Of a DNA stretch of 20,323 nt, positions 1 through 5,347 are shown piece after piece. This DNA is from a virus: IMG/VR virus record IMGVR_UViG_3300035698_012946, positions 1-20,323 of that record; one strand, 5' to 3'. How positions within the stretch are numbered: position 1 is the first letter of the stretch; the number at the start of each line of letters is the position of its first letter. The position numbers and the translations under genes were made by a program. The notes below the pieces were generated by a model that saw nothing but the letters and a program-made list of their open reading frames with translations, did no database searches and was not told the origin of the DNA.

Positions 1-11
1 AATAATTAAGT

Positions 12-125
12 ATGATAGTAATAATACAAGATAATTTAATAAGTTTAGCATATATAGGTGCAGTAGTATGTTTATCAGCTGCAGCACTATTAGTTATGTG
101 GTTGATTAATAAAGAAAGAAAATAG
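12..125 (+). CDS. Small single-span membrane protein (37 aa)
   Basis: A 37-codon ORF from ATG at 12 to TAG at 123-125. The product has a short N-terminal stretch, then a hydrophobic segment at about residues 9-32 (including AYIGAVVCLSAAALLVMWLI), and ends in the charged tail NKERK. That layout fits one transmembrane helix with a positively charged, probably cytoplasmic, C-terminus. It lies 4 bases before the next gene and is probably co-transcribed with it. Small one-span proteins in phages are sometimes holins, antiholins or superinfection-exclusion peptides, but nothing here picks one of these. No Shine-Dalgarno sequence is visible. The left flank is cut by the window edge, so an upstream in-frame start cannot be excluded. 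Confidence 0.5.
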   Translation: MIVIIQDNLISLAYIGAVVCLSAAALLVMWLINKERK

Positions 126-129
126 TATA

Positions 130-777
130 ATGGAATTAAAGTTAAAAAGTATAAGTCATGGTTTAAGGAGAATGCATTATAAAGGGGTTAGTTGTATAAA
201 GTTTCCTTTTGATTATGTACAATACCAAATGATCATGAATGAAATTCAACCAGATCTTGTAATAGAGATTGGTACATTACGTGGGGGTTCTGCTTTATAT
301 TTTGCAAACCTAATGTTATTGCAAGGAACAGTTGGTGAAGTACATACTATTGATATTGCAACTGCAGAAGAAGACATTACAATACGTAGACCAAATGCTA
401 CAGTTGATCAGAAAGTTATAGATCACCCTAAAATTAAATTGTTTACAGAAGGATGGCAAGGATATGACTTAAAGAATATTGAAGGGTTTCAACGCATCCT
501 TGTGGTTGATGATGGTTCACATCATTATCAAGAAGTATTAGATGCATTGCGTAAGTTTGGTCCTATTGTAACATCAGGTTCATATTATATAGTTGAAGAT
601 GGTAATGCTGAAGATATATGTTCTGATGAAGTATATGCAGAATTACATGGTGGTCCTCTACGGGGAATAATGGATTATTTAAAAGAAGGTGGTCCTTTTT
701 TAATAGATTTACAAAAATGTGATATGTTTGGTATTAATTCCACATTCAATACATATGGTTATTTAAAGAAAATATAA
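130..777 (+). CDS. CmcI-like SAM-dependent methyltransferase-fold enzyme
   Basis: The 215-residue protein matches the pattern of the CmcI/cephalosporin-hydroxylase-like family, which has a class I methyltransferase (Rossmann) fold and includes sugar O-methyltransferases. Visible marks are the N-terminal KFPFDYVQYQ (24-33), the glycine-rich SAM-binding motif VIEIGTLRGGSALYFA (44-59), an acidic strand end TIDI (73-76), the signature VVDDGSHHY (125-133) and YYIVEDG (152-158). Length is normal for the family. Its stop overlaps the next start (TAATG), suggesting coupled translation. In phages, family members are often near glycosyltransferases and probably modify a carbohydrate, but substrate and reaction cannot be read from the sequence. 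The fold and family call is secure; the hydroxylase name is historical and should not be taken as function. Confidence 0.82.
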   Translation: MELKLKSISHGLRRMHYKGVSCIKFPFDYVQYQMIMNEIQPDLVIEIGTLRGGSALYFANLMLLQGTVGEVHTIDIATAEEDITIRRPNATVDQKVIDHPKIKLFTEGWQGYDLKNIEGFQRILVVDDGSHHYQEVLDALRKFGPIVTSGSYYIVEDGNAEDICSDEVYAELHGGPLRGIMDYLKEGGPFLIDLQKCDMFGINSTFNTYGYLKKI

Positions 778-1625
778 TGGAAAGATATTGGTATAAAGAT
801 GAATATAATATGATGCTTATTGAAGGTAATGAAAGATCGTGGCGAGATTCGATAGGTCGTAACTTTGATGCTTATATGAGTAAATATAGGAATTCAGATC
901 TATTAGATGGTGTGTGGTCATGTTTTGAATTTAAAGAACCTCATGAATGGTTAAGGCATCCTGGGAATGTTTCTAATGATCTTAGTAGGGATCATATCAT
1001 ATATGCGATACTATTGTTTATTAAAGGTAAGCAATATCATAGGGCACAATATATATTGAACAAGTTAAAATGGCGTGTAAATAAAACCACTAGGTTGAAT
1101 GGTATGTTCTTATGGAGTAAGGTAATGAAATATAAGTTTGGGTATAATATATATTATATGTTTAAATTACCTGGGATATTTATTAGGCGATTACAAAATC
1201 ATTTAGTTAGGAAATGGGCTAATATTAATCCAGAATTATCACAACCTATGTGGGACTTAGATATGACCCGTAACCGTACTGAGAGGCAACGTAAAGCTAA
1301 GAAACTTGTTTACCCAGCATATGCGTTACATATTGCAGCATGGCAGTTAAACGTGTTCCCTAATAGCAAATTTAAAGCTTTGTTACAAAGGCAGATGTTG
1401 CCATTAGTAGGGGAACATAATTATGTAATTAAGACTTTACTTGGTCATAAGTTAACTAAAGAAGAATTATCATTTGCAAGAAAATATAAGAGTATGACAG
1501 GTAGTAGGTGGACTACTACTTTAGATGAACTTAACGATAGACATGTAGAAATTATAAAACCTGAAGAAATGGGAGATTATGATTTGGAAGCATCTTATTT
1601 AAAATATATTATTAAACATGAATGA
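777..1625 (+). CDS. Conserved phage protein of unknown function (282 aa)
   Basis: The start ATG shares its A with the TAA of the preceding gene. The protein is rich in Trp, Tyr, Arg and Lys and looks mostly helical. Distinctive segments are SRDHIIYAILLFIKG (69-83), a central membrane-like but interrupted stretch around 120-136, YPAYALHIAAWQL (179-191) and a C-terminal TGSRWTTTLDELNDRH region. I recall the combination of an SRDH segment with a later YALHxxAWQL segment in hypothetical proteins of other environmental phages, but I know of no assigned role. An alpha-helical-repeat enzyme acting on sugars is conceivable given the CmcI-like neighbour, but this is a guess. The 3' end overlaps the next gene by 8 bases. 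Confidence 0.75.
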   Translation: MERYWYKDEYNMMLIEGNERSWRDSIGRNFDAYMSKYRNSDLLDGVWSCFEFKEPHEWLRHPGNVSNDLSRDHIIYAILLFIKGKQYHRAQYILNKLKWRVNKTTRLNGMFLWSKVMKYKFGYNIYYMFKLPGIFIRRLQNHLVRKWANINPELSQPMWDLDMTRNRTERQRKAKKLVYPAYALHIAAWQLNVFPNSKFKALLQRQMLPLVGEHNYVIKTLLGHKLTKEELSFARKYKSMTGSRWTTTLDELNDRHVEIIKPEEMGDYDLEASYLKYIIKHE

Positions 1626-1821
1626 AAAGAATCTAATTAAACGAATAAGACAAGTAGAAGAACATATTAAAATACTTGAAGAATCAGAAATGGATGATGT
1701 TTTACGTAAAGAACGCATTGAAAGAAATAAATTATTACGTAGATTTTATGAAAAAAAGTTAAGAGATTTAAAATGGAATTGGTTATTGAAAGGTAACGAT
1801 ATTAAAACATTATTAAATTAA
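1618..1821 (+). CDS. Short basic coiled-coil protein (67 aa)
   Basis: Starts inside the last codons of the previous gene (ATGAATGA overlap), a typical translational-coupling arrangement. The protein is highly charged and almost certainly helical: a heptad-like run of Ile and Leu (IRQVEEHIKILEES, about 10-23) is followed by many Arg, Lys and Glu residues and a basic C-terminal half ending in a Trp-containing amphipathic segment. It has no signal peptide or cysteine. I recognise no family; it may be a small oligomeric accessory protein. Confidence 0.6.
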   Translation: MNEKNLIKRIRQVEEHIKILEESEMDDVLRKERIERNKLLRRFYEKKLRDLKWNWLLKGNDIKTLLN

Positions 1822-1825
1822 TAGA

Positions 1826-2188
1826 ATGAAAGCAGAAGAAATACAATTAGCCCAAGATTGGGTATTGATTAAACCAGATAAACTTAAGACATTTAAGGAA
1901 ACAGAGTTTGTACCTGTCCTACCAAAAGAAAATATGAATGTTGTTAAGGACGAGGAAGACGAACTTGACCCAATACAAGAGGTTGAAGAGATCGAGAGAA
2001 CTTTAGCATTTGTTATTCAACGAGGAACTATAGTAGCAATAGGACCAGGTGAAAGTATGTATGAAGTAGGAGATAGTGTGTTTATTAAACATCTCACTGG
2101 TGTAGACTTCCAATGGGTTGGTAGTCCTGCTAAAAGTACTTGTCCTAAGTTAATGAAGAAGTATGAGATTATAGGTAAAGTAAAATAG
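1826..2188 (+). CDS. GroES-like phage co-chaperonin
   Basis: The 120-residue protein has the outline of a GroES/Cpn10-fold subunit. An N-terminal strand WVLIKPD (12-18) corresponds to the start of GroES, RGTIVAIGPG (66-75) resembles the conserved barrel strand and turn, and VGDSVFIK (81-88) resembles the next barrel strand, followed by a C-terminal EIIGKVK strand. Between residues 22 and 60 lies a longer, acidic region (EEDELDP and EEIE) in the place of the mobile and roof loops, making the protein longer than the 97 residues of E. coli GroES and nearer phage T4 gp31 (111 residues). Such proteins cap the host GroEL ring and help fold the capsid protein. No GroEL-like gene is visible here, so it would work with host GroEL. 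No Shine-Dalgarno is seen. Confidence 0.72.
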   Translation: MKAEEIQLAQDWVLIKPDKLKTFKETEFVPVLPKENMNVVKDEEDELDPIQEVEEIERTLAFVIQRGTIVAIGPGESMYEVGDSVFIKHLTGVDFQWVGSPAKSTCPKLMKKYEIIGKVK

Positions 2189-2193
2189 TAGTC

Positions 2194-2511
2194 ATGCCAA
2201 CTCCAGTTAAATCTAAACGAAAATCTACTATTAAAATAAAACCTTTTAGGAATATAGATCTATTAAATATGTTAGGAAAAGGGAGTGGTGCTTACATTAG
2301 TTGTAGTATTGACGAAAAGATAGGTAAATGGAATGGATACAATATTATAATATCTGATTGTGGTAGTAAAACTGAATTACATGGGTCATTACAAACTATT
2401 GAGAATAGAACAAATGCTTATTATAAAATTGATACTTTAATAAAATCATTAACGGAAATGAAAGATCATTTATCTATTGAATTTAAAAATAAAGGATTAA
2501 AAGTAAAATAA
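2194..2511 (+). CDS. Hypothetical protein (105 aa)
   Basis: A basic protein beginning with a Lys/Arg-rich, probably disordered tail (residues 3-18), followed by a compact region of alternating strands (AYISCSIDEKIGKWNGYNII, then an ELHGSL segment) and a C-terminal helical part. The N-terminal basic tail could bind nucleic acid, but no motif is recognised. It follows the co-chaperonin gene by 5 bases and is the last gene before the non-coding region at 2.5-2.9 kb. Confidence 0.6.
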   Translation: MPTPVKSKRKSTIKIKPFRNIDLLNMLGKGSGAYISCSIDEKIGKWNGYNIIISDCGSKTELHGSLQTIENRTNAYYKIDTLIKSLTEMKDHLSIEFKNKGLKVK

Positions 2512-2519
2512 TTGATAAA

Positions 2520-2553
2520 AAACGTAACCTTTATAAATTATTCTCGTAGAATA
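2520..2553 (+). promoter_or_regulatory. Promoter-like motif, copy A (AAACGTAAC box, TATA, then hairpin)
   Basis: AAACGTAAC at 2520-2528 is followed by TATAAA and a perfect small hairpin (TATTCT / AGAATA with loop CGT, 2539-2553). A hand alignment with 6083-6117 gives about 26 identities over 35 columns with one gap, including an exact 9-base box and a shared CGTAG. It sits in a non-coding region ahead of a structured stretch, so it is probably a phage-specific promoter or operator. It does not look like a host-type -35/-10 pair. Function is inferred. Confidence 0.45.
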
Positions 2554-2838
2554 AGTATTCACACGTAAGGCAGTGAATATATCGGGCGCTTAGAAATGAG
2601 CAGAAAATCATGAAAATGAGCCATTAACTTGCATTTAAACGATGTTTGGACCAGATATTTTACCTACTGCACCTCAGGAGCAGGGTCTAAAAACAGACCG
2701 TCGGGAATTCAAAATTTAAAGAAGGGAGGGATAAGTGACAGATATAATTGTTATATACCTTTTTACTTAGTTAATCTCTTTCGCTAATCGCTCACTCGAT
2801 TTAGCTTCGCTATTTAAAGGTATATTTCTTTTCTTTTA
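2530..2838 (+). ncRNA. Candidate structured non-coding RNA of about 300 nt
   Basis: About 400 bases (2512-2915) carry no convincing gene but many hairpins. In order: TATTCT/AGAATA (2539-2553); TATTCAC/GTGAATA (2556-2562 with 2573-2579); TGGACC pairing with GGTCTA (2647-2652 with 2684-2689) around CTGC/GCAG (2667-2670 with 2680-2683); the alternative GGTCT/AGACC (2684-2688 with 2695-2699); ATATAA/TTATAT (2742-2756); and a 10-bp stem ATATACCTTT/AAAGGTATAT (2753-2762 with 2816-2825) holding GCTAATCG/CGATTTAGC (2783-2805). A promoter-like motif lies at the left end and a T-rich tract at the right, as expected of a transcription unit. A 25-codon ORF (2642-2719, reading MFGPDILPTAP at its start) and an 11-codon GTG ORF (from 2735, after AGGGAGGG) lie inside; they may be chance or leader peptides. 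Covariation is needed to settle this. Confidence 0.42.
2753..2838 (+). terminator. Long hairpin followed by T-rich tract, possible terminator
   Basis: A perfect 10-bp inverted repeat (2753-2762 with 2816-2825) encloses a second hairpin of 8 bp with one bulged T (2783-2790 with 2797-2805). The 3' arm runs into TTTCTTTTCTTTT (2825-2837). The direct repeat TTCGCTA at 2780-2786 and 2806-2812 also lies here. The large loop is atypical for a simple intrinsic terminator, so it may instead be the 3' domain of the RNA above. Confidence 0.4.
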
Positions 2839-2840
2839 TA

Positions 2841-2860
2841 GTATGTTGTAGTATGTTGTA
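2841..2860 (+). repeat. Two tandem copies of a 10-base unit
   Basis: GTATGTTGTA occurs twice in direct succession and is followed by the related GTAGGTATGT. It lies between the T-rich tract and the start of the next gene. It may be a short slippage repeat or a paired protein-binding site; nothing else in the window matches it. Confidence 0.5.
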
Positions 2861-2903
2861 GTAGGTATGTATATAAGTTAATCAGTCAACTAAAGAAGTC
2901 AAC

Positions 2904-2908
2904 GGGAG
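2904..2908 (+). promoter_or_regulatory. Shine-Dalgarno-like site GGGAG
   Basis: GGGAG lies 7 bases before the ATG at 2916. It is one of few good Shine-Dalgarno matches in the window. It supports 2916 over the out-of-frame ATG at 2911, which would hit a stop after two codons. Confidence 0.5.
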
Positions 2909-2915
2909 TTATGTT

Positions 2916-3113
2916 ATGAAAGAATTAAGAGTTAATATTAAGGTAGAATACGATTCAACAGATTTGAATCAATCTCAAGTAGATATGATAGATGAAATAA
3001 TGAAACAAAAAATATCATCTATTGGTGGAAAATGGTGGGCTCAAGGAACTAGTTTTGTAGAAGAAAATAAACGATTAAGAGACGTAGCATACGATATAAA
3101 TATTAGAGTATGA
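2916..3113 (+). CDS. Hypothetical protein (65 aa)
   Basis: A small soluble protein with an N-terminal beta strand (LRVNIKVEY), a helix (SQVDMIDEIMKQKISSIG), a GGKWWAQG turn and a C-terminal strand (YDINIRV). This beta-alpha-beta layout is compact, but I recognise no family. It has a Shine-Dalgarno-like GGGAG 7 bases upstream, and its TGA stop overlaps the next small ORF (ATGA). Confidence 0.6.
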   Translation: MKELRVNIKVEYDSTDLNQSQVDMIDEIMKQKISSIGGKWWAQGTSFVEENKRLRDVAYDINIRV

Positions 3114-3253
3114 TTAAAACAAAGACTGTTCATATAATTACATTTCAAGGTAAAGAGTTTGACAGACAAGCAACAACGTGGGAAATAAAGGAATTAAAAA
3201 GAGAAGGTGTATTGAAAAATTACAATGGGGTTTTGACATTTGATTTTAGGTAA
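3110..3253 (+). CDS. Hypothetical small protein (47 aa)
   Basis: A 47-codon ORF starting in an ATGA overlap with the stop of the preceding gene and ending with TAA at 3251-3253. The product begins MIKTKTVHIITFQGKEFDRQ and has a predicted strand, a short helix (TWEIKELKREGVL) and a final strand (YNGVLTFDFR). The coupled start and balanced composition favour a real gene. The pattern of two strands flanking a helix recalls small phage proteins of unknown role. Confidence 0.55.
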   Translation: MIKTKTVHIITFQGKEFDRQATTWEIKELKREGVLKNYNGVLTFDFR

Positions 3254-3261
3254 TTGACTTT

Positions 3262-3320
3262 AAGTAGGGGAGTATTGCTTAGTAGCAGAAGATAATTTAG
3301 CACAGCGATCTCCCCTTCTT
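3262..3320 (+). other. Structured intergenic element with a 10-bp closing stem
   Basis: AAG-T-AGGGGAG (3262-3272) pairs with CTCCCCT-T-CTT (3310-3320), giving 10 bp with one T-T mismatch. Inside is a small hairpin TGCT-TAGT-AGCA (3276-3287). The stem is GC-rich compared with its surroundings. A weak T-rich run follows (CTTTAT), so it may be a terminator for the 2.9-3.25 kb genes or a processing or leader structure for the gene at 3364. The gap 3254-3363 holds no ORF. Confidence 0.45.
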
Positions 3321-3363
3321 TATACCCTGGTTGTTAGAAAGTTATGTTTAAAATATAAAATTT

Positions 3364-3864
3364 ATGAGTGAATTAAAAGGAGAACCAAGTAGTGAAACTC
3401 CAGTTGAAACAGATCGTAGACCAACGATGTGGACTGGTGATTTTGAGAGAAATTTAAAATTGTTATTTAAAGTATTTAAAGATAAATACAATTTAGTATT
3501 AGATGCAGAAATTAATTTACCTAGAGTTATTTCAGGTAAAGAAAGTTTTTATTATGTATTATTCCTTAAAGTAGAAGGAGATAAAGTATTACCATTGTTA
3601 AGGATGATAAAAGAACTTGATGAAGATATAAGTAAAAATGCATTGTATTATGATGCTTTCGAAGCTACTTTAAAATTATTGACAAGTGATGCTACAATCA
3701 AAGAGATATATGATAAAGCGGTCTCTTCCGAACAGCCTGCTCCAGAAGGGAAAAGTGATGTTGATATACAAGAACCCCTTGGATCAAAAGATGTTGTTGA
3801 TAGCCCAAAAGTTACTGGGGAAGGACTTGGTGGAGATGAAAAAGAAACCAAAAGTAAAAAGTAG
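3364..3864 (+). CDS. Hypothetical protein with acidic, disordered tail (166 aa)
   Basis: No family is recognised. The N-terminal 25 residues and the C-terminal 45 (rich in Glu, Gly, Pro, Ser and Lys, ending KETKSKK) look disordered. The middle (about 26-120) looks folded and mainly helical, with a strand pair around SFYYVLFLKVEG. The start has the AT-rich context AAAATTTATG with no Shine-Dalgarno, as for several virion genes here. The last 29 bases overlap another ORF in the next frame. Confidence 0.65.
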   Translation: MSELKGEPSSETPVETDRRPTMWTGDFERNLKLLFKVFKDKYNLVLDAEINLPRVISGKESFYYVLFLKVEGDKVLPLLRMIKELDEDISKNALYYDAFEATLKLLTSDATIKEIYDKAVSSEQPAPEGKSDVDIQEPLGSKDVVDSPKVTGEGLGGDEKETKSKK

Positions 3865-3958
3865 CGGTAATGCAAAATATAGTCCATGGGAATGGGGGAT
3901 CAGACCAAAGAAAAATAAATCAGCGTATTCGACAAGAAAAACGGATTACATTCCTTAA
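3836..3958 (+). CDS. Small basic protein overlapping both neighbours (40 aa)
   Basis: A longer reading frame is open upstream, but the ATG at 3836 is the best start: it is preceded by GGTGGAG and removes most of the overlap with the gene ending at 3864. The product begins MKKKPKVKSSGNAKYSPWEW and continues basic (GIRPKKNKSAYSTRKTDYIP), with two Trp residues and no hydrophobic segment. It overlaps the next ORF by 89 bases in another frame, so at most one of the pair may be real. The balanced, Trp-containing sequence makes this one plausible. Confidence 0.45.
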   Translation: MKKKPKVKSSGNAKYSPWEWGIRPKKNKSAYSTRKTDYIP

Positions 3959-4025
3959 AGTATTTGTGTGGATCATATTTGCAATATTGCTTAGTTCGAT
4001 AGTTGGTAATTTAATAATAAACTAA
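3870..4025 (+). CDS. Small tail-anchored or signal-anchor membrane protein (51 aa)
   Basis: An ORF from ATG at 3870 to TAA at 4023-4025. The N-terminal half is strongly basic (RKINQRIRQEKR, 14-25) and the C-terminal half is one hydrophobic helix (FLKVFVWIIFAILLSSIVG, 28-46) with four or five residues after it. This suggests a cytoplasmic basic head with a C-terminal membrane anchor. It begins 5 bases after the TAG of the gene ending at 3864, good operon spacing, and ends 4 bases before the next ATG. It overlaps the 40-residue ORF by 89 bases. Possible roles include a lysis accessory or membrane-bound regulator, but there is no direct evidence. Confidence 0.5.
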   Translation: MQNIVHGNGGSDQRKINQRIRQEKRITFLKVFVWIIFAILLSSIVGNLIIN

Positions 4026-4029
4026 TTTT

Positions 4030-4353
4030 ATGAAGATAAAAGTAAAGTATAGTTGTCCTATGACAACTGTAAGGGTTAAACCCAAAAAAGTTAAATCTCG
4101 AGGACCAGGTTTTAGATCTGGTGGTAGATTTGTAACACGCAAAGAGATTCTTAAAGATCCATATTTGTCAAGTACAGAACGTATGTTATTGCTTGATATG
4201 TGTAAGGGTGTTACTGTAAAAAAAGTTAAGAAAATTAAGAAAAGAAATTTTAGGAAACTTGTCACTAAGAGGCCAATTGCTCATTATTTGATTGATGGGA
4301 CTATATATAATACTGGCGACATTACAGAGGTTTCTTCATTTTGGGGAATATAA
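4030..4353 (+). CDS. Very basic hypothetical protein (107 aa)
   Basis: The protein is rich in Lys and Arg throughout, with clusters at VKPKKVKSRG (16-25) and VKKVKKIKKRNFRK (63-76), so it probably binds nucleic acid or an acidic partner. A hydrophobic C-terminal part (AHYLIDGTIYNTGDITEVSSFW) looks like a small beta unit. No recognised domain or cysteine motif. The start context CTAATTTTATG lacks a Shine-Dalgarno sequence. Confidence 0.65.
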   Translation: MKIKVKYSCPMTTVRVKPKKVKSRGPGFRSGGRFVTRKEILKDPYLSSTERMLLLDMCKGVTVKKVKKIKKRNFRKLVTKRPIAHYLIDGTIYNTGDITEVSSFWGI

Positions 4354-4355
4354 TT

Positions 4356-4919
4356 ATGATAAATACAATAGAATATTATCCGGTAGAAGTAGTGAAAGAA
4401 TTTATGTCACTAACTGTAGGAGATATACTTAGGGTTAATCCTAAGACAGGTAATTATGAACTTTATGTTGCTGATGAAGATATTGGCGAAGGTAGTTTTA
4501 TTACGAATGAATATTATATTTCTTTAGAACCTTGGATTATTGAAAAGTATATGGATTATTTTCAGGTATATGAAGAATCTGTTCTTAAAGGTCAAGAAGC
4601 AAGAGATGTTCCTGAATTGGAAAATGCTGATATTGAATTGGACGAATCTTGTGATAATTTTATTGATATCGAAGGAGAAGTAAAAAAAGACCCTGTTCTT
4701 TTAAATAAAGGACAAGTAATAGATATGACTAGTGTACTTATGGATCTCGAAAATAATCAAGCAACTATATATTCTCTTAAAGAAGATTTAGAAAAATTTA
4801 AACAAGAGTTTGAAAGACTGAAATATACGTTGCCTTCAGATCCACATCCACTTGGAAATTTCGATCCTATAGCAGAAAAGATAGTACCTAAGAAGAGAGC
4901 TGTTAAAGCTAAAAAATAA
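4356..4919 (+). CDS. Acidic hypothetical protein with coiled-coil segment (187 aa)
   Basis: I place the start at ATG 4356 (context ATATAATTATG, 2 bases after the previous TAA) rather than at the in-frame TTG at 4341 inside the preceding gene. The first 80 residues look like a small folded domain with Tyr-rich strands; residues 80-110 are very acidic; residues 122-155 form a helix with coiled-coil character (DLENNQATIYSLKEDLEKFK); the end is a short basic tail (KKRAVKAKK). No family is recognised. The stop overlaps the next start (TAATG). Confidence 0.65.
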   Translation: MINTIEYYPVEVVKEFMSLTVGDILRVNPKTGNYELYVADEDIGEGSFITNEYYISLEPWIIEKYMDYFQVYEESVLKGQEARDVPELENADIELDESCDNFIDIEGEVKKDPVLLNKGQVIDMTSVLMDLENNQATIYSLKEDLEKFKQEFERLKYTLPSDPHPLGNFDPIAEKIVPKKRAVKAKK

Positions 4920-5347
4920 TGAAGGAAGAACAAGTAGAGGAATTTCAAGAGGCTATAGAAAAGGAAACAGAGAAGTGTAAATCTGTTATTGATCCTAATA
5001 AAGTTGAGGAAAAACCTTCTTTTACTAAATGGGATTATGGTCATTTGATTAGGGAATGTAATAGATGTGGTCATAAAACTATAATGGATAGGGATGTAGA
5101 AGATGGACTTAGTTTTCATTTACCCACAACAGATAAACATGAAATTAAACTTGTTTGTGAAAATTGTGGAAATAGTATGAGAGTTTACTTTATTAAATCA
5201 GATAAAGTTAAACCACCTAAAGAAGAAGAGAAGGAACCTGTTAATGAAGAATTAGTTGTAGATAAAAAAGTTAAACGCAGAAAAGTTAAGAAAGATGATA
5301 TTTCAAAAGATAGTAAAGAAGAAAAATCTGTATCGACAGATAGCTAG
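4919..5347 (+). CDS. Zinc-ribbon protein (142 aa)
   Basis: Two CxxC knuckles, ECNRCGHK (46-53, Cys47 and Cys50) and CENCGN (80-85, Cys80 and Cys83), separated by 29 residues with strand-forming sequence between, are the classic pattern of a zinc ribbon. Flanking regions are charged: a Glu-rich N-terminus (1-30) and a Lys/Glu-rich C-terminus (95-142). Zinc ribbons often bind DNA, RNA or transcription machinery. The following gene encodes a helix-turn-helix-like protein, so a regulatory pair is conceivable. The start overlaps the previous stop, and the 3' end overlaps the next gene by 53 bases. Confidence 0.75.
   Translation: MKEEQVEEFQEAIEKETEKCKSVIDPNKVEEKPSFTKWDYGHLIRECNRCGHKTIMDRDVEDGLSFHLPTTDKHEIKLVCENCGNSMRVYFIKSDKVKPPKEEEKEPVNEELVVDKKVKRRKVKKDDISKDSKEEKSVSTDS

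Noticed and set aside
856-880. CGTAACTTTGATGCTTATATG, resembling the motif core
   Set aside because: It is inside the 777-1625 coding region, lacks the AAA prefix and has no hairpin after it.
2642-2719. A 25-codon ORF with protein-like composition inside the structured region
   Set aside because: It is too short to support alone, has no ribosome-binding signal and overlaps the competing stems, which explain the bases better. It is kept as a note in the RNA entry.
3266-3316. A tRNA-like outline: 7-bp stem, TA linker and a 4-bp arm with loop TTAGTA
   Set aside because: Only 51 bases lie between the stem ends, and no anticodon arm or T arm (GTTCRA-like) is present, so it cannot be a normal tRNA.
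4341-4355. An upstream TTG start for the gene at 4356
   Set aside because: It would lie inside the previous gene, while ATG at 4356 has the AT-rich start context common here and clean spacing from the preceding stop.
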